From Hydractinia symbiolongicarpus (Eukaryota > Cnidaria > Hydrozoa > Anthoathecata > Hydractiniidae), in assembly GCF_029227915.1 (NCBI RefSeq), contig NC_079883.1:31312001-31376000 (forward strand): 64,000 nt of DNA, given 5' to 3'. Shown here piece after piece: positions 12,131 to 22,312 of the stretch (position 1 is its first letter; the number at the start of each line of letters is the position of its first letter). A program made the translations under genes and the position numbers. The notes under the pieces are model-generated. The model ran no database searches. It saw only the letters and a program-made list of their open reading frames with translations, and was not told where the DNA came from.

Positions 12131-13034
12131 AAATGAGTTTACACCCTGGGTACTTTCTTTGTATACTTTTGATTTTACAGGCCGAGTCCGGGATTTACGG
12201 GAAATCGCAGGTTTTCGTTTGCCGGCGATTAAACTTCTTTTATTCAGCGTCTCATCAAAAATGAAAACAAGTTTGAAGACTACAAGTCTCATGCGTTTTA
12301 GTGGTTAAAAAATAATTTAAAAAATCGTTCGGGAAATGAGTTTACTCCCTGGGTACTTTCTTTGTATACTTTTGACTATACGGGCCAAGCCCGGGATTTA
12401 CGGGAAATCGCGGGTTTTCGTTTGCCGGCGTTTAAACTGTTTTTATTCAGCGTCTCATCAAAAATGAAAACATTTTTGAAAACTACAAGTCTTATGCGTT
12501 TTAGTGGTGAAAAAATAATTTAAAAAATCGTTGTGGAAATTAGTTTACTCACAGGGTACTTTCTTTGTATACATTCGACTATACGGGCCGAGTCCGGGGT
12601 TTACGGGAAATGGCAGGTTTTCGTTTTCCGGCGATTAAACTTCTTTTATTCAGTGTCTCATCAAAAATGAAAACATTTTTGAAAACTACAAGTCTCATGG
12701 GCTTTAGTGGGGAAATAATAATTTAAAAAATCGTTCGGGAAATGAGTTTACACCCTGGGTACTTTCTTTGTATACTTTTGACTAAACGGGCTGAGTCCAA
12801 GATTTACAGGAAATCGCAGGTTTTCGTTTGCCGGCGATTAAACTTCTTTCATTCAGCGTCTCATCAAAAATGAAATCATTTTTGAAAACTACAAGTCTCA
12901 TGCGTTTTAGTGGTGAAAAAAAGAATTAAAAAATCGTTCGGGAAATGAGCTTACTCCCTGGGTACTTTCTTTGTATACTTTTGACTATACGGGCCAAGCC
13001 CGGGATTTACGGGAAATGGCGGTTTTTTGTTTGC
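12131..13034. repeat. Satellite segment joining blocks I and II
   Basis: About 4.5 ordinary monomers with no gene. From about 11.5 to 13.7 kb this segment is matched again at about 16.0-18.3 kb, at an offset of 4,558 bp. That offset equals 18 monomers plus the 904-bp LINE insertion, so the segment also belongs to the internal repeats of block II. Confidence 0.7.
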
Positions 13035-14600
13035 CGGCGATTAAACTTCTTTTATTCAGTGTCTCATCAAAAATGAAAACATTTTTGAAAACTACAAGTC
13101 TCATGCGTTTTAGTGGTGAAAACATAATTTAAAAAATCGCTCGGGAAATGAGTTTACTCCCTGGGTACTTTTTTGTATACTTTTGACTATACGGACCGAG
13201 TCCGGGATTTACGGGAAGTCGCGGGTTTTCGTTTGCCGGCGATTAAACTTCTTTTATTCAGCGTCTCATCAAAAATGAAAAATTTTTTAAAAACTACAAA
13301 TCTCATGGGCTTTAGTGGTGAATTAAGTAATTTAAAAAATCGTTCGGGAAATAAGTTTACACCCTGGGTACTTTCTTTGTATACTTTTGATTATACGGGC
13401 CGAGTCCGTGGTTTACGGGAAATGGTGGGTTTTCGTTTGCCAGCGATTAAACTTCTTTTATTCAGCGTCTCATCAAAAATGAAAACGTTTTTAAAAACTA
13501 CAAGTCTCATGCGTTTTAGTGGTGAAAAAATAATATAAAAAATCGTTCGGGAAATGAGTTTACACCCTGGGTACTTTCTTTGTATACTTTTGATTTTACA
13601 GGCCGAGTCCGGGATTTACGGGAAATCGCAGGTTTTCGTTTGCCGGCGATTAAACTTCTTTTATTCAGCGTCTCATCAAAAATGAAAACAAGTTTGAAGA
13701 CTACAAGTCTCATGCGTTTTAGTGGTTAAAAAATAATTTAAAAAATCGTTCGGGAAATAAGTTTACTCCCTGGGTACTTTCTTTGTATACTTTTGACTAT
13801 ACTGGCCGAGCCCGGGAATTACGGGAAATCGCGGGTTTTCGTTTGCCGGCGATGAAACTTCTTTTATTCAGCGTCTCATCAAAATGGAAAACAATTTTGA
13901 AAACTACAAGTCTCATGCGTTTTAGTGGTGAAAAAAAAATTTAAAAAATCGTTCAGGAAATGAGTTTACTCCCTGGGTACTTTCTTTGTATATATTCGAC
14001 TATACGGGCCGAGTCCGGGATTTACGGGAAATCGCGGGTTTTCGTTTGCCGGCGATTAAACCTCTTTTATTCAGCGTCTCATCAAAAATGAAAACATTTT
14101 TAAAAACTACAAGTCTCATGGGCTTTAGTGGTGAAATAATAATTTAAAAAATCGTTCGGGAAATGAGTTTACACCCTGGGTACTTTCTTTGTATACTTTT
14201 GATTTTACAGGATGAGTCCGGGATTTACGGGAAATCGCAGGTTTTCGTTTGCCGGCGATTAAACTTCTTTTATTCAGTGTCTTATCAAAAATGAAAACAT
14301 TTTTGAAAACTACAAGTCTCATGCGTTTTAGTGGTGAAAAGATAATTTAAAAAATCGCTCGGGAAATGAGTTTACTCCCTGGGTACTTTCTTTGTATACT
14401 TTTGACTATACTGGCCAAGCCCGGGAATTACGGGAAATCGCGGGTTTTCGTTTGCCGGCGATGAAACTTCTTTTATTCAGCGTCTCATCAAAAATGAAAA
14501 CAATTTTGAAAACTACAAGTCTCGTGCGTTTTAGTGGTGAAAAAAATTTTTAAAAAATCGTTCAGGAAATGAGTTTACTCCCTGGGTACTTTCTTTGTAT

Positions 14601-15006
14601 ACATTTGACTATACGGGCCAAGCCCGGGATTTACGGGAAATCGCGGTGTTTCGGTTGCCGGCGATTAAACTTCTTTTATTCAGCGTCTCATCAAAAATGA
14701 AAATATTTTTGAAAACTACAAGTCTTATGCGTTTTAGTGGTGAAAAAATAATTTAAAAAATCGTTCTGGAAATGAGTTTACTCCCTGGGTACTTTCTTTG
14801 TATACATTTGACTATACGGGCCAAGCCCGGGATTTACGGGAAATCGCGGTGTTTCGGTTGCCGGCGATTAAACTTCTTTTATTCAGCGTCTCATCAAAAA
14901 TGAAAATATTTTTGAAAACTACAAGTCTTATGCGTTTTAGTGGTGAAAAAATAATTTAAAAAATCGTTCTGGAAATGAGTTTACTCACAGGGTACTTTCT
15001 TTGTAT
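14601..15006. repeat. Local monomer duplication next to the LINE (203 bp x 2)
   Basis: The monomer with ACATTTGACTATACGG and CGCGGTGTTTCGGTTGCCGG occurs at 14,601 and again at 14,804, 203 bp apart. The second block has this monomer once, near 21,191-21,393. The difference fully explains why the offset between the block II copies drops from 6,590 to 6,387 bp. Confidence 0.85.
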
Positions 15007-15016
15007 ATATTCGACT

Positions 15017-15021
15017 ATACG
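15017..15021. other. Left target-site duplication of LINE copy 1 (ATACG)
   Basis: The satellite text CGACTATACG is interrupted here by the insertion, and the same five bases ATACG reappear at 15,921-15,925 before GGCCGAG continues the monomer. The net gain in array length is 904 bp, as expected for an 899-bp insert plus a 5-bp duplication. Part of the apparent duplication could be chance overlap with the AAT tail. Confidence 0.7.
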
Positions 15022-15699
15022 AATATAGGCAACTCAGTAATAAAAGGCAGCACTCATGGACGCCTACTTGGAGTCATTATCGATAACAAACTTAAATTTG
15101 ATCTGCATGTGTCTAAACTCTGTGCAAAAGCGAGTCAGAAACTAAATGCGCTTACAAGGGTGACATCTTTTATGAACTTTAATAAGAAGAAACTATTAAT
15201 GAATTCCTTCGTAATTTCGCAATTCAATTACTGCCCTCTAGTTTGGATGTTTCACAACAGAGCTCTAAACAATCGTATTAATCGAATACATGAAAAAGCA
15301 CTGCGGATAGTCTATAGCGACAGTTCTTCTTCCTTCACAGACCTCCTTCATAAGGACAGCTCTGTTACGGTACACCAACGAAACCTACAATCTCTTGCAA
15401 CTGAGATGTACAAAATAAAAAACGACATGGCTCCAGAAATAATGCAAGATATTTTTCCTGTTTATAATCCAAAATACAATCTAAGAAATAATCGAGAATT
15501 TACTGGCCGTAATGCTAAATCAGTTTACTATGGTACAGAAACTTTATCCTTTATCGGTTACAAAATATGGCAACAAATTCCAGTAAGAATCAAAGAAATG
15601 TCATCCTTGCAATCCTTTAAATCCCAAATTAAAAAGTGGGTACCAAACTGCTCCTGCAGACTATGTAAAAAATACATCCCACAAATTGGTTTTATATGA
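15022..15699 (+). pseudogene. LINE reverse transcriptase, C-terminal fragment (copy 1)
   Basis: The frame reads 225 LINE-derived codons to a TGA stop. Read from a TTG at 15,001, the frame is 232 residues and its first seven (MYIFDYT) come from satellite DNA. In that numbering the visible parts are LLGVIIDNKL at 22-31, typical just after the polymerase palm; FNYCPLVW at 75-82; NRINRIHEKALRIVY at 91-105; HQRNLQSLA at 125-133; IGYKIWQQIP at 185-194; and a terminal CxCxxC motif (Cys217, Cys219, Cys222) near the end. The endonuclease domain, the YxDD active site and the start codon are all missing, so no active enzyme can be made. There is no internal stop or frameshift, which suggests the insertion is fairly young. 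In family knowledge this C-terminal style is common in cnidarian LINEs. Confidence 0.88.
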
Positions 15700-15920
15700 C
15701 TCGCGGATGTACTCTCGCTAATTTCATATTTGCTTATACACTCACTTAATTTATACAACCACAAATGTTTAAAAAATTGTATATATCTAAAAATATTTTA
15801 TGCCTTATATTTATACTGTATATTTTAAAATCTTTCTTTTCAAGTTGACATTAACTAGCTTTTATTAGCTATATATGTATTTATACTTAGTCAACTATAA
15901 ATAAATGAATAATAATAATA
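15700..15920 (+). other. LINE 3' UTR, AATAAA signal and (AAT)n tail (copy 1)
   Basis: An AT-rich region follows the stop codon. It includes a polyadenylation-type AATAAA at 15,900-15,905, then ATGAAT and four AAT units running to 15,920. A short microsatellite tail rather than a long poly(A) is characteristic of CR1/L2-related LINEs. It has no coding potential. Confidence 0.75.
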
Positions 15921-15925
15921 ATACG
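15921..15925. other. Right target-site duplication of LINE copy 1 (ATACG)
   Basis: The five bases ATACG restart the interrupted satellite monomer and match 15,017-15,021. Confidence 0.7.
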
Positions 15926-18900
15926 GGCCGAGTCCGGGATTTACGGGAAATCGCGGGTTTTCGTTTGCCGGCGATTAAACCTCTTTTATTCAGCGTCTCA
16001 TCAAAAATGAAAACATTTTTAAAAACTACAAGTCTGATGGGCTTTAGTGGTGAAATAATAATTTAAAAAATCGTTCGGGAAATGAGTTTACACCCTGGGT
16101 ACTTTCTTTGTATACTTTTGATTTTACAGGCCGAGTCCGGGATTTACGGGAAATCGCAGGTTTTCGTTTGCCGGCGATTAAACTTCTTTTATTCAGCGTC
16201 TCATCAAAAATGAAAACAAGTTTGAAGACTACAAGTCTCATGGGTTTTAGTGGTTAAAAAATAATTTAAAAAATCGTTCGGGAAATGAGTTTACTCCCTG
16301 GGTACTTTCTTTGTATACTTTTGACTATACGGGCCAAGCCCGGGATTTACGGGAAATCGCGGGTTTTCGTTTGCCGGCGATTAAACTTTTTTTATTCAGC
16401 GTCTCATCAAAAATGAAAACGTTTTTGAAAACTACAAGTCTTATGCGTTTTAGTGGTGAAAAAATAATTTAAAAAATCGTTGTGGAAATTAGTTTACTCA
16501 CAGGGTACTTTCTTTGTATACATTCGACTATACGGGCCGAGTCCGGGGTTTACGGGAAATGGCGGGTTTTCGTTTGCCGGCGATTAAACTTCTTTTATTC
16601 AGCGTGTCATCAAAAATGAAAATATTTTTGAAAACTACAAGTCTCTTGGGTTTTAGTGGTGAAAAAATAATATAAAAAATCGTTCGGGAAATGAGTTTAC
16701 ACCCTGGGTACTTTCTTTGTATACTTTTGATTTTACAGGCCGAGTCCGGGATTTACGGGAAATCGCAGGTTTTCGTTTGCCGGCGATTAAACTTCTTTTA
16801 TTCAGCGTCTCATCAAAAATGAAAACAAGTTTGAAGACTACAAGTCTCATGCGTTTTAGTGGTTAAAAAATAATTTAAAAAATCGTTCGGGAAATGAGTT
16901 TACTCCCTGGGTACTTTCTTTGTATACTTTTGACTATACGGGCCAAGCCCGGGATTTACGGGAAATCGCGGGTTTTCGTTTGCCGGCGTTTAAACTTCTT
17001 TTATTCAGCGTCTCATCAAAAATGAAAACATTTTTGAAAACTACAAGTCTTATGCGTTTTAGTGGTGAAAAAATAATTTAAAAAATCGTTGTGGAAATTA
17101 GTTTACTCACAGGGTACTTTCTTTGTATACATTCGACGATACGGGCCGAGTCCGGGGTTTACGGGAAATGGCAGGTTTTCGTTTTCCGGCGATTAAACTT
17201 CTTTTATTCAGTGTCTCATCAAAAATGAAAACATTTTTGAAAACTACAAGTCTCATGGGCTTTAGTAGGGAAATAATAATTTAAAAAATCGTTCGGGAAA
17301 TGAGTTTACACCCTGGGTACTTTCTTTGTATACTTTTGACTATACGGGCTGAGTCCGAGATTTACAGGAAATCGCAGGTTTTCGTTTGCCGGCGATTAAA
17401 CTTCTTTCATTCAGCGTCTCATCAAAAATGAAATCATTTTTGAAAACTACAAGTCTCATGCGTTTTAGTGGTGAAAAAAAGAATTAAAAAATCGTTCGGG
17501 AAATGAGCTTACTCCCTGGGTACTTTCTTTGTATACTTTTGACTATACGGGCCAAGCCCGGGATTTACGGGAAATGGCGGTTTTTCGTTTGCCGGCGATT
17601 AAACTTCTTTTATTCAGTGTCTCATCAAAAATGAAAACATTTTTGAAAACTACAAGTCTCATGCGTTTTAGTGGTGAAAAGATAATTTAAAAAATCGCTC
17701 GGGAAATGAGTTTACTCCCTGGGTACTTTTTTGTATACTTTTGAGTATACGGGCCGAGTCCGGGATTTACGGGAAGTCGCGGGTTTTCGTTTGCCGGCGA
17801 TTAAACTTCTTTTATTCAGCGTCTCATCAAAAATGAAAAATTTTTTAAAAACTACAAATCTCATGGGCTTTAGTGGTGAATTAAGTAATTTAAAAAATCG
17901 TTCGGGAAATAAGTTTACACCCTGGGTACTTTCTTTGTATACTTTTGATTATACGGGCCGAGTCCGTGGTTTACGGGAAATGGTGGGTTTTCGTTTGCCA
18001 GCGATTAAACTTCTTTTATTCAGCGTCTCATCAAAAATGAAAACATTTTTAAAAAACTACAAGTCTCATGCGTTTTAGTGGTGAAAAAATAATATAAAAA
18101 ATCGTTCGGGAAATGAGTTTACACCCTGGGTACTTTCTTTGTATACTTTTGATTTTACAGGCCGAGTCCGGGATTCACGGGAAATCGCAGGTTTTCGTTT
18201 GCCGGCGATTAAACTTCTTTTATTCAGCGTCTCATCAAAAATGAAAACAAGTTTGAAGACTACAAGTCTCATGGGTTTTAGTGGTTAAAAAATAATTTAA
18301 AAAATCGTTCGGGAAATGAGTTTACTCCCTGGGTACTTTCTTTGTATACTTTTGACTATACGGGCCAAGCCCGGGATTTACGGGAAATCGCGGGTTTTCG
18401 TTTGCCGGCGATTAAACTTCTTTCATTCAGCGTCTCATCAAAAATGAAAACGTTTTTGAAAACTACAAGTCTTATGCGTTTTAGTGGTGAAAAAATAATT
18501 TAAAAAATCGTTGTGGAAATTAGTTTATTCGCAGGGTACTTTCTTTGTATACATTCTACTATACGGGCCGAGTCCGGGGTTTACGGGAAATGGCGGGTTT
18601 TCGTTTGCCGGCGATTAAACTTCTTTTATTCAGCGTCTCATCAAAAATGAAAATATTTTTGAAAACTACAAGTCTCTTGGGTTTTAGTGGTGAAAAAATA
18701 ATATAAAAAATCGTTCGGGAAATGAGTTTACACCCTGGGTACTTTCTTTGTATACTTTTGATTTTACAGGCCGAGTCCGGGATTTACGGGAAATCGCAGG
18801 TTTTCGTTTGCCGGCGATTAAACTTCTTTTATTCAGCGTCTCATCAAAAATGAAAACAAGTTTGAAGACTACAAGTCTCATGCGTTTTAGTGGTTAAAAA

Positions 18901-21403
18901 ATAATTTAAAAAATCGTTCGGGAAATGAGTTTACTCCCTGGGTACTTTCTTTGTATACTTTTGACTATACGGGCCAAGCCCGGGATTTACGGGAAATCGC
19001 GGGTTTTCGTTTGCCGGCGTTTAAACTTCTTTTATTCAGCGTCTCATCAAAAATGAAAACATTTTTGAAAACTACAAGTCTTATGCGTTTTAGTGGTGAA
19101 AAAATAATTTAAAAAATCGTTGTGGAAATTAGTTTACTCACAGGGTACCTTCTTTGTATACATTCGACGATACGGGCCGAGTCCGGGGTTTACGGGAAAT
19201 GGCAGGTTTTCGTTTTCCGGCGATTAAACTTCTTTTATTCAGTGTCTCATCAAAAATGAAAACATTTTTGAAAACTACAAGTCTCATGGGCTTTAGTAGG
19301 GAAATAATAATTTAAACAATCGTTCGGGAAATGAGTTTACACCCTGGGTACTTTCTTTGTATACTTTTGACTATACGGGCTGAGTCCGAGATTTACAGGA
19401 AATCGCAGGTTTTCGTTTGCCGGCGATTAAACTTCTTTTATTCAGCGTCTCATCAAAAATGAAAAATTTTTTAAAAACTACAAATCTCATGGGCTTTAGT
19501 GGTGAATTAAGTAATTTAAAAAATCGTTCGGGAAATAAGTTTACACCCTGGGTACTTTCTTTGTATACTTTTGATTATACGGGCCGAGTCCGTGGTTTAC
19601 GGGAAATGGTGGGTTTTCGTTTGCCGGCGATTAAACTTCTTTTATTCAGTGTCTCATCAAAAATGAAAACATTTTTGAAAACTACAAGTCTCATGCGTTT
19701 TAGTGGTGAAAACATAATTTAAAAAATCGCTCGGGAAATGAGTTTACTCCCTGGGTACTTTTTTGTATACTTTTGACTATACGGGCCGAGTCCGGGATTT
19801 ACGGGAAGTCGCGGGTTTTCGTTTGCCGGCGATTAAACTTCTTTTATTCAGCGTCTCATCAAAAATGAAAAATTTTTTAAAAACTACAAATCTCATGGGC
19901 TTTAGTGGTGAATTAAGTAATTTAAAAAATCGTTCGGGAAATAAGTTTACACCCTGGGTACTTTCTTTGTATACTTTTGATTATACGGGCCGAGTCCGTG
20001 GTTTACGGGAAATGGTGGGTTTTCGTTTGCCAGCGATTAAACTTCTTTTATTCAGCGTCTCATCAAAAATGAAAACGTTTTTAAAAACTACAAGTCTCAT
20101 GCGTTTTAGTGGTGAAAAAATAATATAAAAAATCGTTCGGGAAATGAGTTTACACCCTGGGTACTTTCTTTGTATACTTTTGATTTTACAGGCCGAGTCC
20201 GGGATTTACGGGAAATCGCAGGTTTTCGTTTGCCGGCGATTAAACTTCTTTTATTCAGCGTCTCATCAAAAATGAAAACAAGTTTGAAGACTACAAGTCT
20301 CATGCGTTTTAGTGGTTAAAAAATAATTTAAAAAATCGTTCGGGAAATAAGTTTACTCCCTGGGTACTTTCTTTGTATACTTTTGACTATACTGGCCGAG
20401 CCCGGGAATTACGGGAAATCGCGGGTTTTCGTTTGCCGGCGATGAAACTTCTTTTATTCAGCGTCTCATCAAAATGGAAAACAATTTTGAAAACTACAAG
20501 TCTCATGCGTTTTAGTGGTGAAAAAAAAATTTAAAAAATCGTTCAGGAAATGAGTTTACTCCCTGGGTACTTTCTTTGTATATATTCGACTATACGGGCC
20601 GAGTCCGGGATTTACGGGAAATCGCGGGTTTTCGTTTGCCGGCGATTAAACCTCTTTTATTCAGCGTCTCATCAAAAATGAAAACATTTTTAAAAACTAC
20701 AAGTCTCATGGGCTTTAGTGGTGAAATAATAATTTAAAAAATCGTTCGGGAAATGAGTTTACACCCTGGGTACTTTCTTTGTATACTTTTGATTTTACAG
20801 GATGAGTCCGGGATTTACGGGAAATCGCAGGTTTTCGTTTGCCGGCGATTAAACTTCTTTTATTCAGTGTCTTATCAAAAATGAAAACATTTTTGAAAAC
20901 TACAAGTCTCATGCGTTTTAGTGGTGAAAAGATAATTTAAAAAATCGCTCGGGAAATGAGTTTACTCCCTGGGTACTTTCTTTGTATACTTTTGACTATA
21001 CTGGCCAAGCCCGGGAATTACGGGAAATCGCGGGTTTTCGTTTGCCGGCGATGAAACTTCTTTTATTCAGCGTCTCATCAAAAATGAAAACAATTTTGAA
21101 AACTACAAGTCTCGTGCGTTTTAGTGGTGAAAAAAATTTTTAAAAAATCGTTCAGGAAATGAGTTTACTCCCTGGGTACTTTCTTTGTATACATTTGACT
21201 ATACGGGCCAAGCCCGGGATTTACGGGAAATCGCGGTGTTTCGGTTGCCGACGATTAAACTTCTTTTATTCAGCGTCTCATCAAAAATGAAAATATTTTT
21301 GAAAACTACAAGTCTTATGCGTTTTAGTGGTGAAAAAATAATTTAAAAAATCGTTCTGGAAATGAGTTTACTCACAGGGTACTTTCTTTGTATATATTCG
21401 ACT

Positions 21404-21408
21404 ATACG
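21404..21408. other. Left target-site duplication of LINE copy 2 (ATACG)
   Basis: The same junction as at 15,017-15,021, shifted by 6,387 bp. The identical breakpoint shows this copy was inherited by block duplication rather than by a second insertion. Confidence 0.7.
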
Positions 21409-22086
21409 AATATAGGCAACTCAGTAATAAAAGGCAGCACTCATGGACGCCTACTTGGAGTCATTATCGATAACAAACTTAAATTTGATCTGCATGTGTC
21501 TAAACTCTGTGCAAAAGCGAGTCAGAAACTAAATGCGCTTACAAGGGTGACATCTTTTATGAACTTTAATAAGAAGAAACTATTAATGAATTCCTTCGTA
21601 ATTTCGCAATTCAATTACTGCCCTCTAGTTTGGATGTTTCACAACAGAGCTCTAAACAATCGTATTAATCGAATACATGAAAAAGCACTGCGGATAGTCT
21701 ATAGCGACAGTTCTTCTTCCTTCACAGACCTCCTTCATAAGGACAGCTCTGTTACGGTACACCAACGAAACCTACAATCTCTTGCAACTGAGATGTACAA
21801 AATAAAAAACGACATGGCTCCAGAAATAATGCAAGATATTTTTCCTGTTTATAATCCAAAATACAATCTAAGAAATAATCGAGAATTTACTGGCCGTAAT
21901 GCTAAATCAGTTTACTATGGTACAGAAACTTTATCCTTTATCGGTTACAAAATATGGCAACAAATTCCAGTAAGAATCAAAGAAATGTCATCCTTGCAAT
22001 CCTTTAAATCCCAAATTAAAAAGTGGGTACCAAACTGCTCCTGCAGACTATGTAAAAAATACATCCCACAAATTGGTTTTATATGA
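21409..22086 (+). pseudogene. LINE reverse transcriptase, C-terminal fragment (copy 2)
   Basis: The translation is residue-for-residue the same as copy 1, including the seven satellite-derived N-terminal residues if read from the TTG at 21,388. It lacks the endonuclease, the polymerase active site and an ATG, so it is a dead fragment. The perfect match between two non-functional copies reflects recent duplication rather than selection on the protein. Confidence 0.88.
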
Positions 22087-22307
22087 CTCGCGGATGTACT
22101 CTCGCTAATTTCATATTTGCTTATACACTCACTTAATTTATACAACCACAAATGTTTAAAAAATTGTATATATCTAAAAATATTTTATGCCTTATATTTA
22201 TACTGTATATTTTAAAATCTTTCTTTTCAAGTTGACATTAACTAGCTTTTATTAGCTATATATGTATTTATACTTAGTCAACTATAAATAAATGAATAAT
22301 AATAATA
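22087..22307 (+). other. LINE 3' UTR, AATAAA signal and (AAT)n tail (copy 2)
   Basis: Same arrangement as in copy 1, with AATAAA at 22,287-22,292 and the AAT repeats ending at 22,307. Confidence 0.75.
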
Positions 22308-22312
22308 ATACG
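22308..22312. other. Right target-site duplication of LINE copy 2 (ATACG)
   Basis: ATACG restarts the monomer and matches 21,404-21,408. Confidence 0.7.

Larger units (their letters stand above)
15022..15920 (+). mobile_element. 5'-truncated LINE (CR1/L2/Rex1-like), copy 1
   Basis: This 899-bp non-satellite insertion has the layout of a product of target-primed reverse transcription. It contains only the 3' end of an element: the C-terminal part of a reverse transcriptase frame (to the stop at 15,699), a ~220-bp AT-rich 3' untranslated region, an AATAAA signal, and an (AAT)n tail. A 5-bp ATACG target duplication flanks it. It interrupts the TATATATTCG-type monomer and the satellite resumes in the same phase. 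The clade is inferred from protein style and the microsatellite-like tail. A search against repeat libraries would settle whether it is CR1, L2 or Rex1. Confidence 0.9.
13035..19624. repeat. HOR block II, copy 1 (6,590 bp, carries LINE)
   Basis: This is the first copy of a large tandem unit that repeats from 19,625 onward. Landmarks 13,173/19,763, 13,516/20,106 and 14,125/20,715 give an offset of 6,590 bp. After about 15.0 kb the offset is 6,387 bp, because this copy has one extra monomer near 14.8 kb. The left edge is placed where GGTTTTTTG (13,021) stops matching GGGTTTTCG. A ~2,031-bp (ten-monomer) period is visible inside it: 16,044/18,075 and 16,653/18,684. The only non-satellite content is the LINE fragment. 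Confidence 0.85.
21409..22307 (+). mobile_element. 5'-truncated LINE (CR1/L2/Rex1-like), copy 2
   Basis: The 899-bp insertion at 15,022 appears again with the same truncation point, the same (AAT)n tail length and the same flanking monomers. I see no base difference from copy 1 by eye. It was copied with its surrounding satellite. Confidence 0.9.

Noticed and set aside
13173-13538. Plus-strand frames of 80-121 residues spanning two monomers (also near 19,763 and 24,118)
   Set aside because: They open only because the GAATTAAGTAATTT variant has one extra base that joins two monomer frames. The peptide repeats itself and lacks an ATG at its start.
15022-15699. Functional reverse transcriptase gene
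   Set aside because: Only the region after the palm is present; the endonuclease, the YxDD active site and a start codon are absent.
15558-15764. 68-residue minus-strand frame over the LINE 3' end
   Set aside because: It is antisense to the reverse transcriptase fragment and has no independent support.
21388-22086. Second independent LINE insertion
   Set aside because: Same truncation point, target duplication, tail and flanking monomers as the first, so it is a copy made by block duplication.
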